Assembly: GCF_007754155.1 (NCBI RefSeq)
Contig: NZ_CP037423.1
Location: 4,278,001-4,342,000 of the forward strand
Reading direction: 5' to 3'
Length of the DNA stretch: 64,000 nt
Origin: Stieleria neptunia
GTDB taxonomy: Bacteria > Planctomycetota > Planctomycetia > Pirellulales > Pirellulaceae
Part shown: positions 26,571 through 38,803 of the stretch, piece by piece
Numbering within the stretch: position 1 is the first letter of the stretch
Layout: each line of letters opens with the position of its first letter
Notes under the pieces: model-generated
The model's input: only the letters and a program-made list of their open reading frames with translations
Databases searched by the model: none
Told to the model about the DNA's origin: nothing
Translations under genes and position numbers: made by a program

Positions 26571-29039
26571 CTAGTGGTTGAACACAAATTCGCGACTGTT
26601 GAGCATGGCCCAGAAGATGTCTTCCAAGGCGGCCGTCTTGTTTTCCGCCTTGTCGACGGTGGCTTTCAAGTCGGCCAGCTCGGTCGCCGAAGGGCTGCGT
26701 GAGAGACAGCGGACGAAGATCCGGTCGATCACTTGTTCTTCGGTCAACTTGTCGGTCTCGATCCAACGCTTGATCTTGTTTCCCTGCGCGACCTTGCTGC
26801 TGACGCTGCTGCCGTTGAGCAGGTGCAGGGCCTGGGAGAGCGAGGGATCGGTCGACGCCTCGCAGTCGCAGACCGTCGCTCGTGGGGCCCGGCCGAAGGT
26901 GGTCAGGAAGTAGTTGCTCGTCTTGCCGTCGGCGATCTGCACCGCACGTGCCCCGATCGGCAATCCGGTGAACTTGTCCGGTGCCTCGGTGACTTGGCAA
27001 ATGCAGTCGAGCAAGCTTTCCGCAGGGATTCGTCGGATGGTTGCGTGGGCGTAGTTGCGATTGTCGTGGGCGTTGGTTTCGTTCGTTTCGCAGCTGCGTT
27101 GGTAGGCTTGGCTGTTGCAGATGTCGCGCACCAGTCGACGGAAATCGAAGTCGTATTCGACCAGTTTTTCGCCCAACAGTTCGAACAGCTCGGGATTGCT
27201 AGGCGGATTGCTGACACGAATGTCATCGACCTGATCGACCAGTCCGACGCCCATGTAGTGGGCCCAAACTCGGTTGGCGATCGACTTGGCGAAGAACGGG
27301 TTTTCCGGGCTGGTCAGCCACTCGGCCACCACCGCACGGCGATCTTTGCCGCGGGTCTCGGGCGCTTCGCCGCCAAGGAACTTCGGCGGGACGGGCTTTT
27401 TCGTCACCAAGTGATTGACTTCGCCACCGCCTCGGTTGTAGACAATTTTCTCACGGTAGTCTTCGGCGTTCTTGCGGCCGATCTGCGAGAAGAACGACGC
27501 GAACCCGTAGTAATCGTCCATCGTCCAACGGTCGAACGGATGGTTGTGGCACTGGGCACATTGGGTGCGAATCCCCATGAACACCTGGGCCACGTTTTCG
27601 GCGGTCTTGAGGGTGTCACGCTCGATCTCATAAAAGTTGGTCGCCGGTGAGGTAAACGTTCCGCCGGTGCTGGTCAACAAATCGCGAACCATTTGATCGA
27701 CCGGAACGTTCTTGGCGAACTTGTCGGTCAACCAGTTTGCGTACAGGAAGGCGGACTTGTAACTGACCTGGTTGGTGCTTTTGATCATCAACAACTGGGC
27801 AAACTTCATCGCCCAGATTTCGCTGAACTCCTTTCGCTCGAGCAATTGATCGATCAGGGCGGCGCGTTTGTCGTCGGCCGGGTCCGAGACGAAACTGCGG
27901 TACTCTTCTTCGGTCGGCAGCATTCCGGTGATGTCGATCGTCACACGGCGGATGAACTCTTCGTCGCTGCACAAACCACTCGGCAGAATCCGCAGTTGCT
28001 GGAGCTTCTTGCCCACCGATTGGTCGATGTAATTGCCGGTGATTTGCGGCGGGGTGTAGTCCAGGTCGGTCGGCAGCGCCAGGACTTGGCTGCCCACGGT
28101 GTGCGTGTCAAAGCGGGCCATCACAAACGCTTCACCGCGTCGACCCGCGGTCACGTTTCCGGTGTCATCAATGGCGGCGGTGCCGGAGTTGTTGGAGGTG
28201 AAGGCGGCCAAGCGTGTGACATCACGCGTGGTTCCGTCGCTGTACGTTGCCACGGCGACGAACCGTTGGGTGGAACCTTCGCCTTCGATGACCGCTTGTT
28301 CGGGATAGATCGCGACGGCGTCCACCGTCGGCGGCTTGTTGTCGGCCGGATCGGCCAACGCCCCACCGGACAACCATTCCAGGACGGTCGCGTAGTAATC
28401 CGAATCGACGTCAAACAGCTTGCCGCCGGTGTGCGGAACCGCGCCGATCGACTTCTTCAGAAACAGGCTTTCTTCGGGGATGGCCAGGTTGATGCGGCGA
28501 ACACCGATTTCACGGGTGATGCGCAGGTAGTCGCCATCGGGATCGAAACCGAACAAGCTCATCCGGAATCCATCTTTTCCGCGGGCGGCTCCGTGACACG
28601 AACCCGTGTTGCATCCCGATCGCGTCAACACCGGCATCACGTCGTTGGTGAAACTGATCGGCGGTTTGGTTTGCGAATTGGACACCGTGACGGGAATACG
28701 GACTTCGGTGCCGAGGTATTCGGCGATCAACTCGGTCGCCCCGTCGGCCAACGGCAGCAGTTGGAACTTGTCGCGTTTGACCTTGGATTCGTCAGCAATT
28801 TTCCAGATCACACGATCGCTGGCGTCTTCGGTGATCCCGTCGTCGCGTCGAATCACGGCGACAAAGGACTGGAAATCACGAGCCGAGTTGAGCTTGATTT
28901 CAGGCGGGTAGACCGCAAGGTCAGGCTTCCGCGGAGAATCCGAGGGACGGGACGCTGCTTCGTCGGCCGGTGTCACGCCGAGGGACGGCATGGCCAGTGC
29001 AAGCAGGAGCAACAAGGATGCGGCGGGGCGAGTTTTCAT
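26571..29039 (-). CDS. DUF1549/DUF1553 exported protein
   Basis: This 822-residue exported protein has a signal peptide (SLLLLLALAMPSLGVTPA). The N-terminal part has an Ig/BIG-like segment and a Cys/His motif, SGCNTGSCHGAARGKDGF, which may bind haem. A second BIG2-like domain (VAVATYSDGTTRDVTRLAAF) follows. DUF1549 (about 355-510) begins CSDEEFIRRVTIDITGMLPT and ends with CAQCHNHPFDRWTMDDYYGF, another CxxCH motif. DUF1553 (about 560-820) completes the protein, with LTSPENPFFAKSIANRVWAH and CLSRSPSATELADL. This domain pair is a planctomycete hallmark and is found with DUF1501 genes, as here. Redox function is inferred from CxxCH only. It lies 147 bp after the PPC-domain gene and 187 bp before the cytochrome gene. 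Confidence 0.88.
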   Translation of the reverse strand: MKTRPAASLLLLLALAMPSLGVTPADEAASRPSDSPRKPDLAVYPPEIKLNSARDFQSFVAVIRRDDGITEDASDRVIWKIADESKVKRDKFQLLPLADGATELIAEYLGTEVRIPVTVSNSQTKPPISFTNDVMPVLTRSGCNTGSCHGAARGKDGFRMSLFGFDPDGDYLRITREIGVRRINLAIPEESLFLKKSIGAVPHTGGKLFDVDSDYYATVLEWLSGGALADPADNKPPTVDAVAIYPEQAVIEGEGSTQRFVAVATYSDGTTRDVTRLAAFTSNNSGTAAIDDTGNVTAGRRGEAFVMARFDTHTVGSQVLALPTDLDYTPPQITGNYIDQSVGKKLQQLRILPSGLCSDEEFIRRVTIDITGMLPTEEEYRSFVSDPADDKRAALIDQLLERKEFSEIWAMKFAQLLMIKSTNQVSYKSAFLYANWLTDKFAKNVPVDQMVRDLLTSTGGTFTSPATNFYEIERDTLKTAENVAQVFMGIRTQCAQCHNHPFDRWTMDDYYGFASFFSQIGRKNAEDYREKIVYNRGGGEVNHLVTKKPVPPKFLGGEAPETRGKDRRAVVAEWLTSPENPFFAKSIANRVWAHYMGVGLVDQVDDIRVSNPPSNPELFELLGEKLVEYDFDFRRLVRDICNSQAYQRSCETNETNAHDNRNYAHATIRRIPAESLLDCICQVTEAPDKFTGLPIGARAVQIADGKTSNYFLTTFGRAPRATVCDCEASTDPSLSQALHLLNGSSVSSKVAQGNKIKRWIETDKLTEEQVIDRIFVRCLSRSPSATELADLKATVDKAENKTAALEDIFWAMLNSREFVFNH

Positions 29040-29151
29040 GTCAAAAACGCTGTTTGGGGGGACACTCGATCAGCGCGGTGGCCGTGTCGAGGTGAGTCAC
29101 CGAAGGGCGTGGGCCATTCGGAACCAAAACTGTGGTGGTGTCTAAACGAAA

Positions 29152-29174
29152 GCACCCGCGGATTCGGCGGGTGC
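29152..29174 (-). terminator. Hairpin between PPC-domain and DUF1549 genes
   Basis: GCACCCGC and GCGGGTGC form an 8-bp stem with a 7-base loop, 13 bp after the upstream gene's stop. The T run is poor, so it may attenuate or stabilise mRNA ends rather than stop transcription. Confidence 0.4.
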
Positions 29175-29186
29175 CCTCGTCGCTGG

Positions 29187-31634
29187 TTATTTCTTTTGCC
29201 GAAGCTGTTCCAGGCGGCTGAGCGGCTTGGGCTTGGCCGGTGCTTTGGCAGCCGGTTTCGGTGCGGCCGGTTTCGGCGCGTCGACCTTCGGCGGCAAGGG
29301 TTTATCGATCCGAAGCTCACCCGTGCCGTTGGTCTGGACGATCGTTTCGTCACCGACTTTGACGCGAGCGATGCAGTTGAGTGTCCGGTGCGTTCCGACC
29401 TTGGCCTTGGCGTCGATGACCAGCGGAAATGTCACGCTTTCGGATTCGGGGGTGACCGGTTGCGTGGCGGCAGGGCTGGTCACACCGGCCGGGATTCCGA
29501 CCAACTGCACCTCGGCTTCGCCAGGGTATTCACGCAGGATTTCGAGCGGGATCGAGACGCTGATTTCGGTGCCCAGTTCGCCGGCGGACTTGGGGAAGGT
29601 GTACTTGAAGATCGAGTTTTCGACTTCGAGCATGATCGGCGGTGTGGCCGTCATGGCGGACCCCGTTTTGGTGTTGTAGGTGGCCACGAAAATGATCGGC
29701 CAGGTTCCGATTCCGGCACCGGTGTTGGCGGTGATCGGAATGTCGACTTCGGTTTTGCCCTTGGCGATCGAACGACTGTTGTTGATCGAGATTCCCGGCG
29801 GGTTGTAGAGCGTCCGGATGGAGACGGTGTCGTCGAATCCTTCTTTTTTGGTAATCCGCACCTTCAAACTCTTGGATCCGCTCCGCACGATCGGTGTCTT
29901 GGGCTGGACGACTTCGATCGTGAAGGGGACTTCGTCGGTCACGGCCATCGCGGCACGTTCGGTATCGTAGCCCCACATTTCGCGGCGGTTTTGTCCCAGC
30001 ACCAGTTTGTGGTGTTGAGAAAGTTTGCCGCCGATCAACGGGTTCTTGTCATCGCCCTTGGCAAAGATGGTGTAGAGAGACGCGTTGTGCGTGGCATCCG
30101 GGGCCGCGGTCAGCAAGACGGGGACTTCGGGGCGTCCGGCGGGCATCGGGAATGTCGTCGCCGTCACACCCTTGGGAAGTCCTTCAAACGACAGATTGAC
30201 TTCGCCGTTGTACCGGTCGCGGGCGGCCGAGACGACCATGCCGACACTTCCGCCGATCGGAACCGCGACGACTTGGGCTTCGTCACGACGGAGTTCTTTG
30301 AGCGACAGGTTGACCGCCGGCGTTGGCGTGCTGACTTCGATTCGATAGGTGTAGGTCGGTCCGCCGCCACGAAGGTGGTCGTAGACTCGAACCGTGTGCT
30401 TGCCGTCGACCTTGGCATCAAACTCGAGGAACGGATCGATTTTTCCACGGCTGTCGTCGCTTGACGTGAGCGTCGCATGCTTCGGATCGAACACGTTCAG
30501 CACGGCATCCAAGGGGGAACGCAACACGTCTCGGGCAAACACTTCGACCCGGTACTTGGTGCCCTTTTTGGCTTCGAACGTAAAGCAATCGTAATCCTCG
30601 GGTTTTTCGATCACACCACAGTAGGCACCGGGAACCGGAACCACGGGGGCGGATCGGCGATCATCATTGGGTTCCTTTTCCATCGCGACGGGCAAGTCGT
30701 TGACGCGAATCCAGTTCGGCGACGGGGTGACCCCGTTTTCGTCTTCGGTCGTCACGCCCCATTGCGGATAGGTTTCGCTGGGAAGCGGGATCTTGGCCGA
30801 GCGTTCGCTGCCGTCGGACAGAATCAACTTGGCATCCAACACGGTCGACGGCGGGCCGCCGGCGGGGATCACCGCGACCGGTCGCGGGTAGGTGCCGACA
30901 TGCAACCGGTATCCACCCAGGTTGCTGCCCAGGAACGAACTGTCGCGGACCAGGATGGAATACTTGCCGTCGGCGGGAGCGGTGAAGCTGCACAAGCCGT
31001 CTTGCTGGAACAGCGAGGAGTCGTCACTGGAGGCGACTTCGAAGCGGCCTTCGTCCAGGATCGCGATGTAGGGATCCAGGATATCTCGGTTGCGCAACGA
31101 GTTGGCGATTCGAATGCCTTCGATTTCGACGTTCAGCGTCTGCCCGGCTTTCAGTTCGACCTGGTAATAATCGATGTCTTCCCGCTTCACCACGCCGTCG
31201 ATCGTCGAGTTCAACGCGATCACCTGCGGTGCAGCAAAATCATTATTGGGTTCGACTTCGGCGACCACGGGCATCGCGCCAACGCCCAGCAGACGCAGGT
31301 TGGCGATCCCGCTCTTGGTGATCAACCGGATCGGGTACAGGCCCGGCGTCAGGTCAGCTGCGGCACGGAGTTTGACTTCGGTCGCACTGTTGCTGACCGC
31401 TTTGACTTCCAAGATTTCAATGCCGGGCAAGTCGCAGAGGACTTCGGAGGCATCACTCAGACGTGTTCCTTTGAAGGTGACGACCGCTTCTTCCCCACGG
31501 ACAACGCCGCGCGGTTCCAAGCTGGTGACGACGGGGAGTGTCGCGGATGCGGATGGGATCAGCATCGTTCCGATCAGGAACGTGAACACCCACGCCGCAG
31601 CATGCGGCCGGAGAGTTGTGTGTTGTTTCATCAT
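29187..31634 (-). CDS. Exported protein with PPC (pre-peptidase C-terminal) domains
   Basis: This 815-residue protein has a signal peptide (FTFLIGTMLIPSASA). An IPT/TIG-like N-terminal domain (VTSLEPRGVVRGEEAVVTFKG) comes first. Two bacterial PPC-type beta domains follow, each introduced by an 'EPND' motif: VAEVEPNNDFAAPQVIALNS and EKEPNDDRRSAPVVPVPGAY. Each contains the D-Y-Y/D-C-F core seen in PPC modules (DIDYYQVELKAGQTL; DYDCFTFEAKKGTKYRVEVF). Later segments resemble Ig-like beta repeats. The C-terminus is a Lys/Pro/Ala-rich tail ending RLEQLRQKK. No peptidase domain is visible. Its place between DUF1501 and DUF1549 genes suggests a shared envelope complex; function is unknown. ATG at 31634 or 31631 both fit. 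Confidence 0.82.
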   Translation of the reverse strand: MMKQHTTLRPHAAAWVFTFLIGTMLIPSASATLPVVTSLEPRGVVRGEEAVVTFKGTRLSDASEVLCDLPGIEILEVKAVSNSATEVKLRAAADLTPGLYPIRLITKSGIANLRLLGVGAMPVVAEVEPNNDFAAPQVIALNSTIDGVVKREDIDYYQVELKAGQTLNVEIEGIRIANSLRNRDILDPYIAILDEGRFEVASSDDSSLFQQDGLCSFTAPADGKYSILVRDSSFLGSNLGGYRLHVGTYPRPVAVIPAGGPPSTVLDAKLILSDGSERSAKIPLPSETYPQWGVTTEDENGVTPSPNWIRVNDLPVAMEKEPNDDRRSAPVVPVPGAYCGVIEKPEDYDCFTFEAKKGTKYRVEVFARDVLRSPLDAVLNVFDPKHATLTSSDDSRGKIDPFLEFDAKVDGKHTVRVYDHLRGGGPTYTYRIEVSTPTPAVNLSLKELRRDEAQVVAVPIGGSVGMVVSAARDRYNGEVNLSFEGLPKGVTATTFPMPAGRPEVPVLLTAAPDATHNASLYTIFAKGDDKNPLIGGKLSQHHKLVLGQNRREMWGYDTERAAMAVTDEVPFTIEVVQPKTPIVRSGSKSLKVRITKKEGFDDTVSIRTLYNPPGISINNSRSIAKGKTEVDIPITANTGAGIGTWPIIFVATYNTKTGSAMTATPPIMLEVENSIFKYTFPKSAGELGTEISVSIPLEILREYPGEAEVQLVGIPAGVTSPAATQPVTPESESVTFPLVIDAKAKVGTHRTLNCIARVKVGDETIVQTNGTGELRIDKPLPPKVDAPKPAAPKPAAKAPAKPKPLSRLEQLRQKK

Positions 31635-31711
31635 CGATTCGTCAACGATTGTGGAACAGGCGGGGTTCGAACGCTCGGTCTTGCGAGCGTTTGGGTAGGA
31701 TTGGCAGGTGA

Positions 31712-31768
31712 TGTAAGCTTCCAGACGCGTGGTGGGGAATCGCGAGCTGGAAGCTTACGCCACGCGCT
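31712..31768. repeat. Family C inverted repeat copy
   Basis: GTAAGCTTCCAG and CTGGAAGCTTAC face each other around about 25 bases, matching the cluster at 5196-5465. It lies between the DUF1501 and PPC-domain genes. Confidence 0.7.
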
Positions 31769-31785
31769 GCAAGCGTTTTTTTCGT

Positions 31786-33087
31786 CTACACCATCAACGG
31801 TTCGATCAGCTTTCCGCCGTCGACGATTTCGATCGGTCGATCGCCGGGGGCCATCAATTCCTTGTCGGCAACGATGCCGAGCAAGCGGTACATGGTGGTC
31901 GCCAGGTCGGCCGGTGAAACGGGATGGTCTTCCGGTTCGGCTGCGGTCGAATCGGACGCACCGTGGATCATCCCGCCCTTGATTCCGCCGCCGGCCATCA
32001 AGACGCTGAACACCTTGGGCCAGTGGTCACGGCCCGCGTCGTTGTTGATCTTGGGGGTACGGCCGAACTCGCTGCTGACCATCACCAAGGTCTCGTCCAT
32101 CATGCCGCGTTCGGTCAGGTCGTCGAACAACGCTGCCAGGGCGGTGTCGAGCGCGGGCATCTGGCTTTTGAAACTTCTGGTGATGTTGGCGTGCATGTCC
32201 CAGCCGCCGTAGGTCAGCGTGACCAAACGGGTGCCGGCTTCGACCAGACGACGAGCCATCAGCAACCGCTGTCCGGCCTGGTTGCGGCCGTAGCGGTCGC
32301 GCATTTTGGCGTCTTCTTTGTCGATGTCGAACGCTTCTTTGGCCGCCGGGGTGTCCAGCAGACTGTAGGCTCGCTCGTAGAACGTGTTCATCGCTCCGAC
32401 GTTGTCTGCCGCCGTCGCCGAAACAAAACTCTTGTTGACCGCCGCCAACGCTTCTTTGCGTCGCATGAATCGGTCGGCATCGACCCCGCCGGCCAGATCC
32501 AAGTCGCGTACCTTGAATCCGCTTTGCGCCGGATCCGAGCCGAGGGCAAAGCCGCCGTAGCTGCTGGGCAGGTATCCGGTCCCGGCGAATTCGTTGGGGA
32601 CGTTCGGAATGCAGACGTAGGGAGGCAGGTTGTTCCGCGGTCCATATTCGTGGCTGACGACCGCGCCGAACGAGGGGTATCGCAGCGCCGGGCTGGGCTT
32701 GTACCCGGTGAACATGTTGTGGGTGCCCCGCTCGTGGGCGGCTTCGCCGTGGGTCATTGAGCGGATCACGCTGAACTTGTCGGCCCGCTTGGCCAACTGC
32801 GGCACGGCTTCACCGAACACTTCACCCGTGTTCGTTTTGATCGTCCGCATCTCGCCCCGGTATTCCAACGGGCTGTACGGTTTGGGGTCGAATGATTCCT
32901 GCTGGGCCATCCCACCAGGCAGATAAACGTGGATCACGCTTTTCGCTTTGGCTTCGACAAAATCATAATGCTTCTGCTCGGCCATCGCCTGACGCATCAG
33001 CAACTCGGGCAACGATAGCCCGATCCCTCCGAGAGCTCCGGCGGCCAAGAATCCGCGACGGCTAAATGGGTTTCCTTCGCAACGCAT
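31786..33087 (-). CDS. DUF1501 protein with Tat signal
   Basis: This 433-residue protein begins with a twin-arginine signal (FSRRGFLAAGALGGIGLSLP), so it is exported folded, probably with a cofactor or metals. The DUF1501 domain, related to the alkaline phosphatase/sulfatase fold, covers the rest. Motifs include VIHVYLPGGMAQQESFDPKP, RSMTHGEAAHERGTHNMFTG, LTYGGWDMHANI and SSEFGRTPKINNDAGRDHW. The His/Asp residues in GWDMHAN and GRDHWP are the kind that bind metal in this superfamily. It is the first gene of the 33087-24347 cassette. Whether it is an active hydrolase is not established. Upstream, 33088-33568 is non-coding apart from an E repeat and presumably holds the promoter. Confidence 0.9.
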   Translation of the reverse strand: MRCEGNPFSRRGFLAAGALGGIGLSLPELLMRQAMAEQKHYDFVEAKAKSVIHVYLPGGMAQQESFDPKPYSPLEYRGEMRTIKTNTGEVFGEAVPQLAKRADKFSVIRSMTHGEAAHERGTHNMFTGYKPSPALRYPSFGAVVSHEYGPRNNLPPYVCIPNVPNEFAGTGYLPSSYGGFALGSDPAQSGFKVRDLDLAGGVDADRFMRRKEALAAVNKSFVSATAADNVGAMNTFYERAYSLLDTPAAKEAFDIDKEDAKMRDRYGRNQAGQRLLMARRLVEAGTRLVTLTYGGWDMHANITRSFKSQMPALDTALAALFDDLTERGMMDETLVMVSSEFGRTPKINNDAGRDHWPKVFSVLMAGGGIKGGMIHGASDSTAAEPEDHPVSPADLATTMYRLLGIVADKELMAPGDRPIEIVDGGKLIEPLMV

Positions 33088-33519
33088 CGAACGACTCCGT
33101 GAATCAGTGATGGGTGGGGGTGAATCTCAGCGGCTTCAAACACGAACAATCAGATGCAACGGTGACACATCGCATTGGTTTCACGTTTCAAACAGCATCG
33201 GAGCATCCGATGTCGCTGAAATGTTTTGGTAGGCGGGGACAGCGATCAACGCCGAAGGCTTTCGTCGTGGTGCTGTTGGGGTGGGGGTGGTGTTCAGACA
33301 ATTCGTCGCATGCTTGCACAAACGGATACTATCTGAACGACAACGAGTCTATCGTCCGGATGAACCCTAGAAAATCACGTAACCGGAAAAATTATCCTTT
33401 CCGGATTGCGGACGTAATCCTCCTAAGGTTCGCCCAGCGTAGCGGTAACCGCCAATGGAGTCAAATTACACTAGCTGGCGGGCGGTTCTGGGTTGGGCCG
33501 ATGGGGCGGGGCGGCGGCA

Positions 33520-33568
33520 GTAGGTCACGCTGTGCGTGACAGCTGGCATGCACAGCATGCCCTACCGC
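33520..33568. repeat. Palindromic repeat, family E copy
   Basis: GTAGGTCACGCTGTGCGTGAC and GGCATGCACAGCATGCC are two consecutive palindromes. The reverse complement of the whole segment matches 48915-48963. Confidence 0.75.
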
Positions 33569-33871
33569 TTACCACTGCAATTTCCACGTCTCGGGAGATT
33601 GTTCCAGGTCGTACCAGCCGTCGAAGTGTTCGGGGCGATCGGCTGCGGACAATTCGATCGAGCCTTGTTCGGCCAACTGGTGGATGAATTCGCCGAGCTG
33701 TCGGCTCGAGCCGAATTCCCAAGCGATCAGCTCTTCGCGGCCCGATTCGGCGAAGTGGTCGACCGCCAATTCCAGCAGGACACGACAGACGCCTTCGGCG
33801 GTGACGTGTCCGGCTTGTCGCAGCGCGGGGTCTTTCATGGCGACCCGGATCGTGTGGCGGACAAACTCCAC
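33569..33871 (-). CDS. Small conserved-looking protein downstream of valS
   Basis: This 100-residue protein starts at GTG 33871, the only usable start after the valS stop in this frame, preceded by AGCGAGCGG. It contains FVRHTIRVAMKDPALRQAGH, VTAEGVCRVLLELAVDHFAE, and WEFGSSRQLGEFIHQLAEQG, and ends FDGWYDLEQSPETWKLQW. The helical pattern and final YDxxxxPE resemble the Minf_1886 family of small proteins, shorter at the N-terminus; that match is from memory and tentative. The frame stays open upstream into valS without a start. It is 38 bp after valS and on the same strand, so it is probably the last gene of the cimA-valS operon. Confidence 0.6.
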   Translation of the reverse strand: MEFVRHTIRVAMKDPALRQAGHVTAEGVCRVLLELAVDHFAESGREELIAWEFGSSRQLGEFIHQLAEQGSIELSAADRPEHFDGWYDLEQSPETWKLQW

Positions 33872-33909
33872 CCGCTCGCTGTGGCCTGAATCAAATTCGG
33901 GGGCGTGAT

Positions 33910-37008
<3,099 letters not shown>

Positions 37009-37016
37009 GTCTATGC

Positions 37017-38612
37017 TTATGTTGCCGGTGTAACGTTTTCTTTGTGCAATTTGTATTCGACGGAATCGATCAACGCCTGAAAACTCGCTTCGATGATGTT
37101 GTCGCTGACTCCGATCGTTCCCCAGGATTCGTGGTGATCGGCACTTTCGATGTTGACGCGGGTGCTGGCCGCGGTCCCGGCGCCGTTATCGACCACACGG
37201 ACTTTGTAATCGACCAGCCGCATGTCACGTAGTTGGGGATAAGACGGCAACAGGGTTTCGCGGAGGGCGGTGTCGAGCGCGTTGACCGGGCCGTGGCCTT
37301 CGGCGGCGTTGAAACAGTCCTGATCGCCGACGCGGATTTTCAGAATCGCTTCGGCGTAGACGTCTTTTTCGTCGGCCGAGGTTTCGCCCGCGACGACTCG
37401 ATATTTGATCGGGCTGAAGTGCGGCGTGAACGTTCCGAGCACGCGTTTGATCAGCAAATCGAACGAGCCGCCGGCGTTTTCGAATTGGAACCCTTGGTTT
37501 TCCAGCCGAACGACTTCGGCCAGGATCTTGTCTTGGATTTCGCGGTCGTCTTCGATGCTGTGCTTGTTGGCCACGGCAACGATATTGCTGCGGCCGGACA
37601 GTTCGCTGACCAGGATCCGCCGTTCGTTGCCGACCAGTGCGGGATCGATGTGTTCGTAGGTCGATGCGGCCTTGTTGATCGCGTGGACGTGCATGCCGCC
37701 CTTGTGTGCGAAGGCGCTTTGTCCGACAAAGGGTTGCCCGCCGCGCCACTGCAAATTGGCGGTCTCGTAGACGAACCGGCTCAGCTCGGTCAGCGGTTGC
37801 AGGCTGCGGCCGCCCAACACGGAGTAACCTTTTTTCTTCAGCGCCAGGTTGGCCATCACGGAGATCAAATCGGCGTTCCCGCAGCGTTCTCCGATGCCGT
37901 TGATCGTGCCTTGCACCTGGGTCGCGCCGACATCGACGGCGGCCAGCGAATTGGCCACGGCAAGCTCGCTGTCGTTGTGGCAATGGATTCCAAACGTCAC
38001 GCCCGGGTAGTCGCGTAGCGAGTCGATCGCGGCGCCGGTGATCTCGGCGATTTGCTCCGGCAGCGAACCGCCGTTGGTGTCACACAGCGACATCACGGTG
38101 GCGCCGCCGCTGGCGGCCGCCCGCAGCGTCTGGAGGGCATAGTCGGGGTTGGCGCGATAACCGTCAAAGAAGTGTTCGGCGTCGTAGATCACCGCGGAGT
38201 GTCCGGCCAAGAACTGGACGCTTTCGCCGATCATCGCAAGGTTTTCTTCCAGCGACACGCGGAGGACTTCCGTGGCGTGGTAGTCCCAGGTTTTTCCGAC
38301 CACGGTGATCACCGGGGTGCGGGCCGCGACGAGCGCTTTCATGCCGGGGTCGTCGGCGGCGTCGACCCCGCGGCGACGGGTCATGCCGAACGCACAGACC
38401 TGGGTGTCGCCCAAGTCATGTTCTTGGATTTCCTGGAAAAACGCGACGTCTTTTTCGTTGCTCAGCGGATAGCCGCCCTCGATAAAATCGACGCCCGTTT
38501 CGGCCAATCGCAGCGCGATCTGAAGTTTATCGTTGAGCGAAAAACTGACGCCTTCGCCCTGGGATCCGTCCCGCAGCGTGGTGTCGTAAATGTGGATCGG
38601 TTTTGAAGTCAT
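37017..38612 (-). CDS. cimA: Citramalate synthase
   Basis: This 531-residue enzyme of the LeuA/CimA (DRE-TIM) family condenses pyruvate and acetyl-CoA to (R)-citramalate, entering the threonine-independent route to isoleucine. Motifs are YDTTLRDGSQGEGVSFSLND at the N-terminus, VMSLCDTNGGSLPEQ, and the metal-binding HCHND in FGIHCHNDSELAVAN. QSAFAHKGGMHVHAI is typical of the family. The C-terminal regulatory domain (about 385-520) is present and should bind the feedback effector. The length and N-terminus match the long CimA type rather than LeuA. The start at 38612 lies 18 bp downstream of an intrinsic terminator and 135 bp after a short Val/Ile/Leu-rich reading frame, which together look like an attenuator. 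valS follows 8 bp downstream. Confidence 0.93.
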   Translation of the reverse strand: MTSKPIHIYDTTLRDGSQGEGVSFSLNDKLQIALRLAETGVDFIEGGYPLSNEKDVAFFQEIQEHDLGDTQVCAFGMTRRRGVDAADDPGMKALVAARTPVITVVGKTWDYHATEVLRVSLEENLAMIGESVQFLAGHSAVIYDAEHFFDGYRANPDYALQTLRAAASGGATVMSLCDTNGGSLPEQIAEITGAAIDSLRDYPGVTFGIHCHNDSELAVANSLAAVDVGATQVQGTINGIGERCGNADLISVMANLALKKKGYSVLGGRSLQPLTELSRFVYETANLQWRGGQPFVGQSAFAHKGGMHVHAINKAASTYEHIDPALVGNERRILVSELSGRSNIVAVANKHSIEDDREIQDKILAEVVRLENQGFQFENAGGSFDLLIKRVLGTFTPHFSPIKYRVVAGETSADEKDVYAEAILKIRVGDQDCFNAAEGHGPVNALDTALRETLLPSYPQLRDMRLVDYKVRVVDNGAGTAASTRVNIESADHHESWGTIGVSDNIIEASFQALIDSVEYKLHKENVTPAT

Positions 38613-38630
38613 GGCTCGCTATTCATTACG

Positions 38631-38663
38631 AAAAAACCCCCGGAGCTGGAAAGCCACGGGGGT
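38631..38663 (-). terminator. Terminator hairpin in the cimA leader (attenuator)
   Basis: On the minus strand ACCCCCG (38663-38657) pairs with CGGGGGT (38642-38636), followed by six T ending at 38631. It lies directly upstream of the cimA start, with no gene of its own to terminate, so it is best read as a conditional stop. Its 5' arm can instead pair with CGGGGG at 38744-38739. Confidence 0.8.
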
Positions 38664-38746
38664 CAAAGTTTCTTCCAAAGGCTGTGCTTGAACGGCTCGC
38701 TCGGCGGGCACAACGTGCCGGCGACGAAGCCGATCGGTCCCCCGCG

Positions 38747-38803
38747 TCATCGCTGGCAAACGGTGCCAGGGACGCGGCAAATAATGACAGGTTGAATCAG
38801 CAC
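38747..38803 (-). CDS. Putative cimA leader peptide
   Basis: The reading frame GTG...TGA encodes 18 residues, MLIQPVIICRVPGTVCQR if GTG is read as Met. Eight of the 18 codons are for Val, Ile or Leu, including GTC ATT ATT in a row. It is preceded by an in-frame TAA, so GTG at 38803 is the only standard start. No Shine-Dalgarno sequence is seen. CCGCGTC inside it (38777-38771) is perfectly complementary to GACGCGG at 38748-38742, which overlaps its stop codon. The arrangement matches ribosome-stalling leaders of branched-chain amino acid operons. Too short to be proved from one sequence. Confidence 0.5.
   Translation of the reverse strand: MLIQPVIICRVPGTVCQR

Noticed and set aside
27693-30464. 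923-residue open frame on the plus strand opposite the cassette
   Set aside because: It is an antisense shadow of the DUF1549 and PPC-domain genes in GC-rich DNA; it spans the gap between them and has no recognisable motif.
33114-33539. 141-residue plus-strand frame upstream of the DUF1501 gene
   Set aside because: Composition is irregular, it ends in the E repeat, and no homology pattern is seen.
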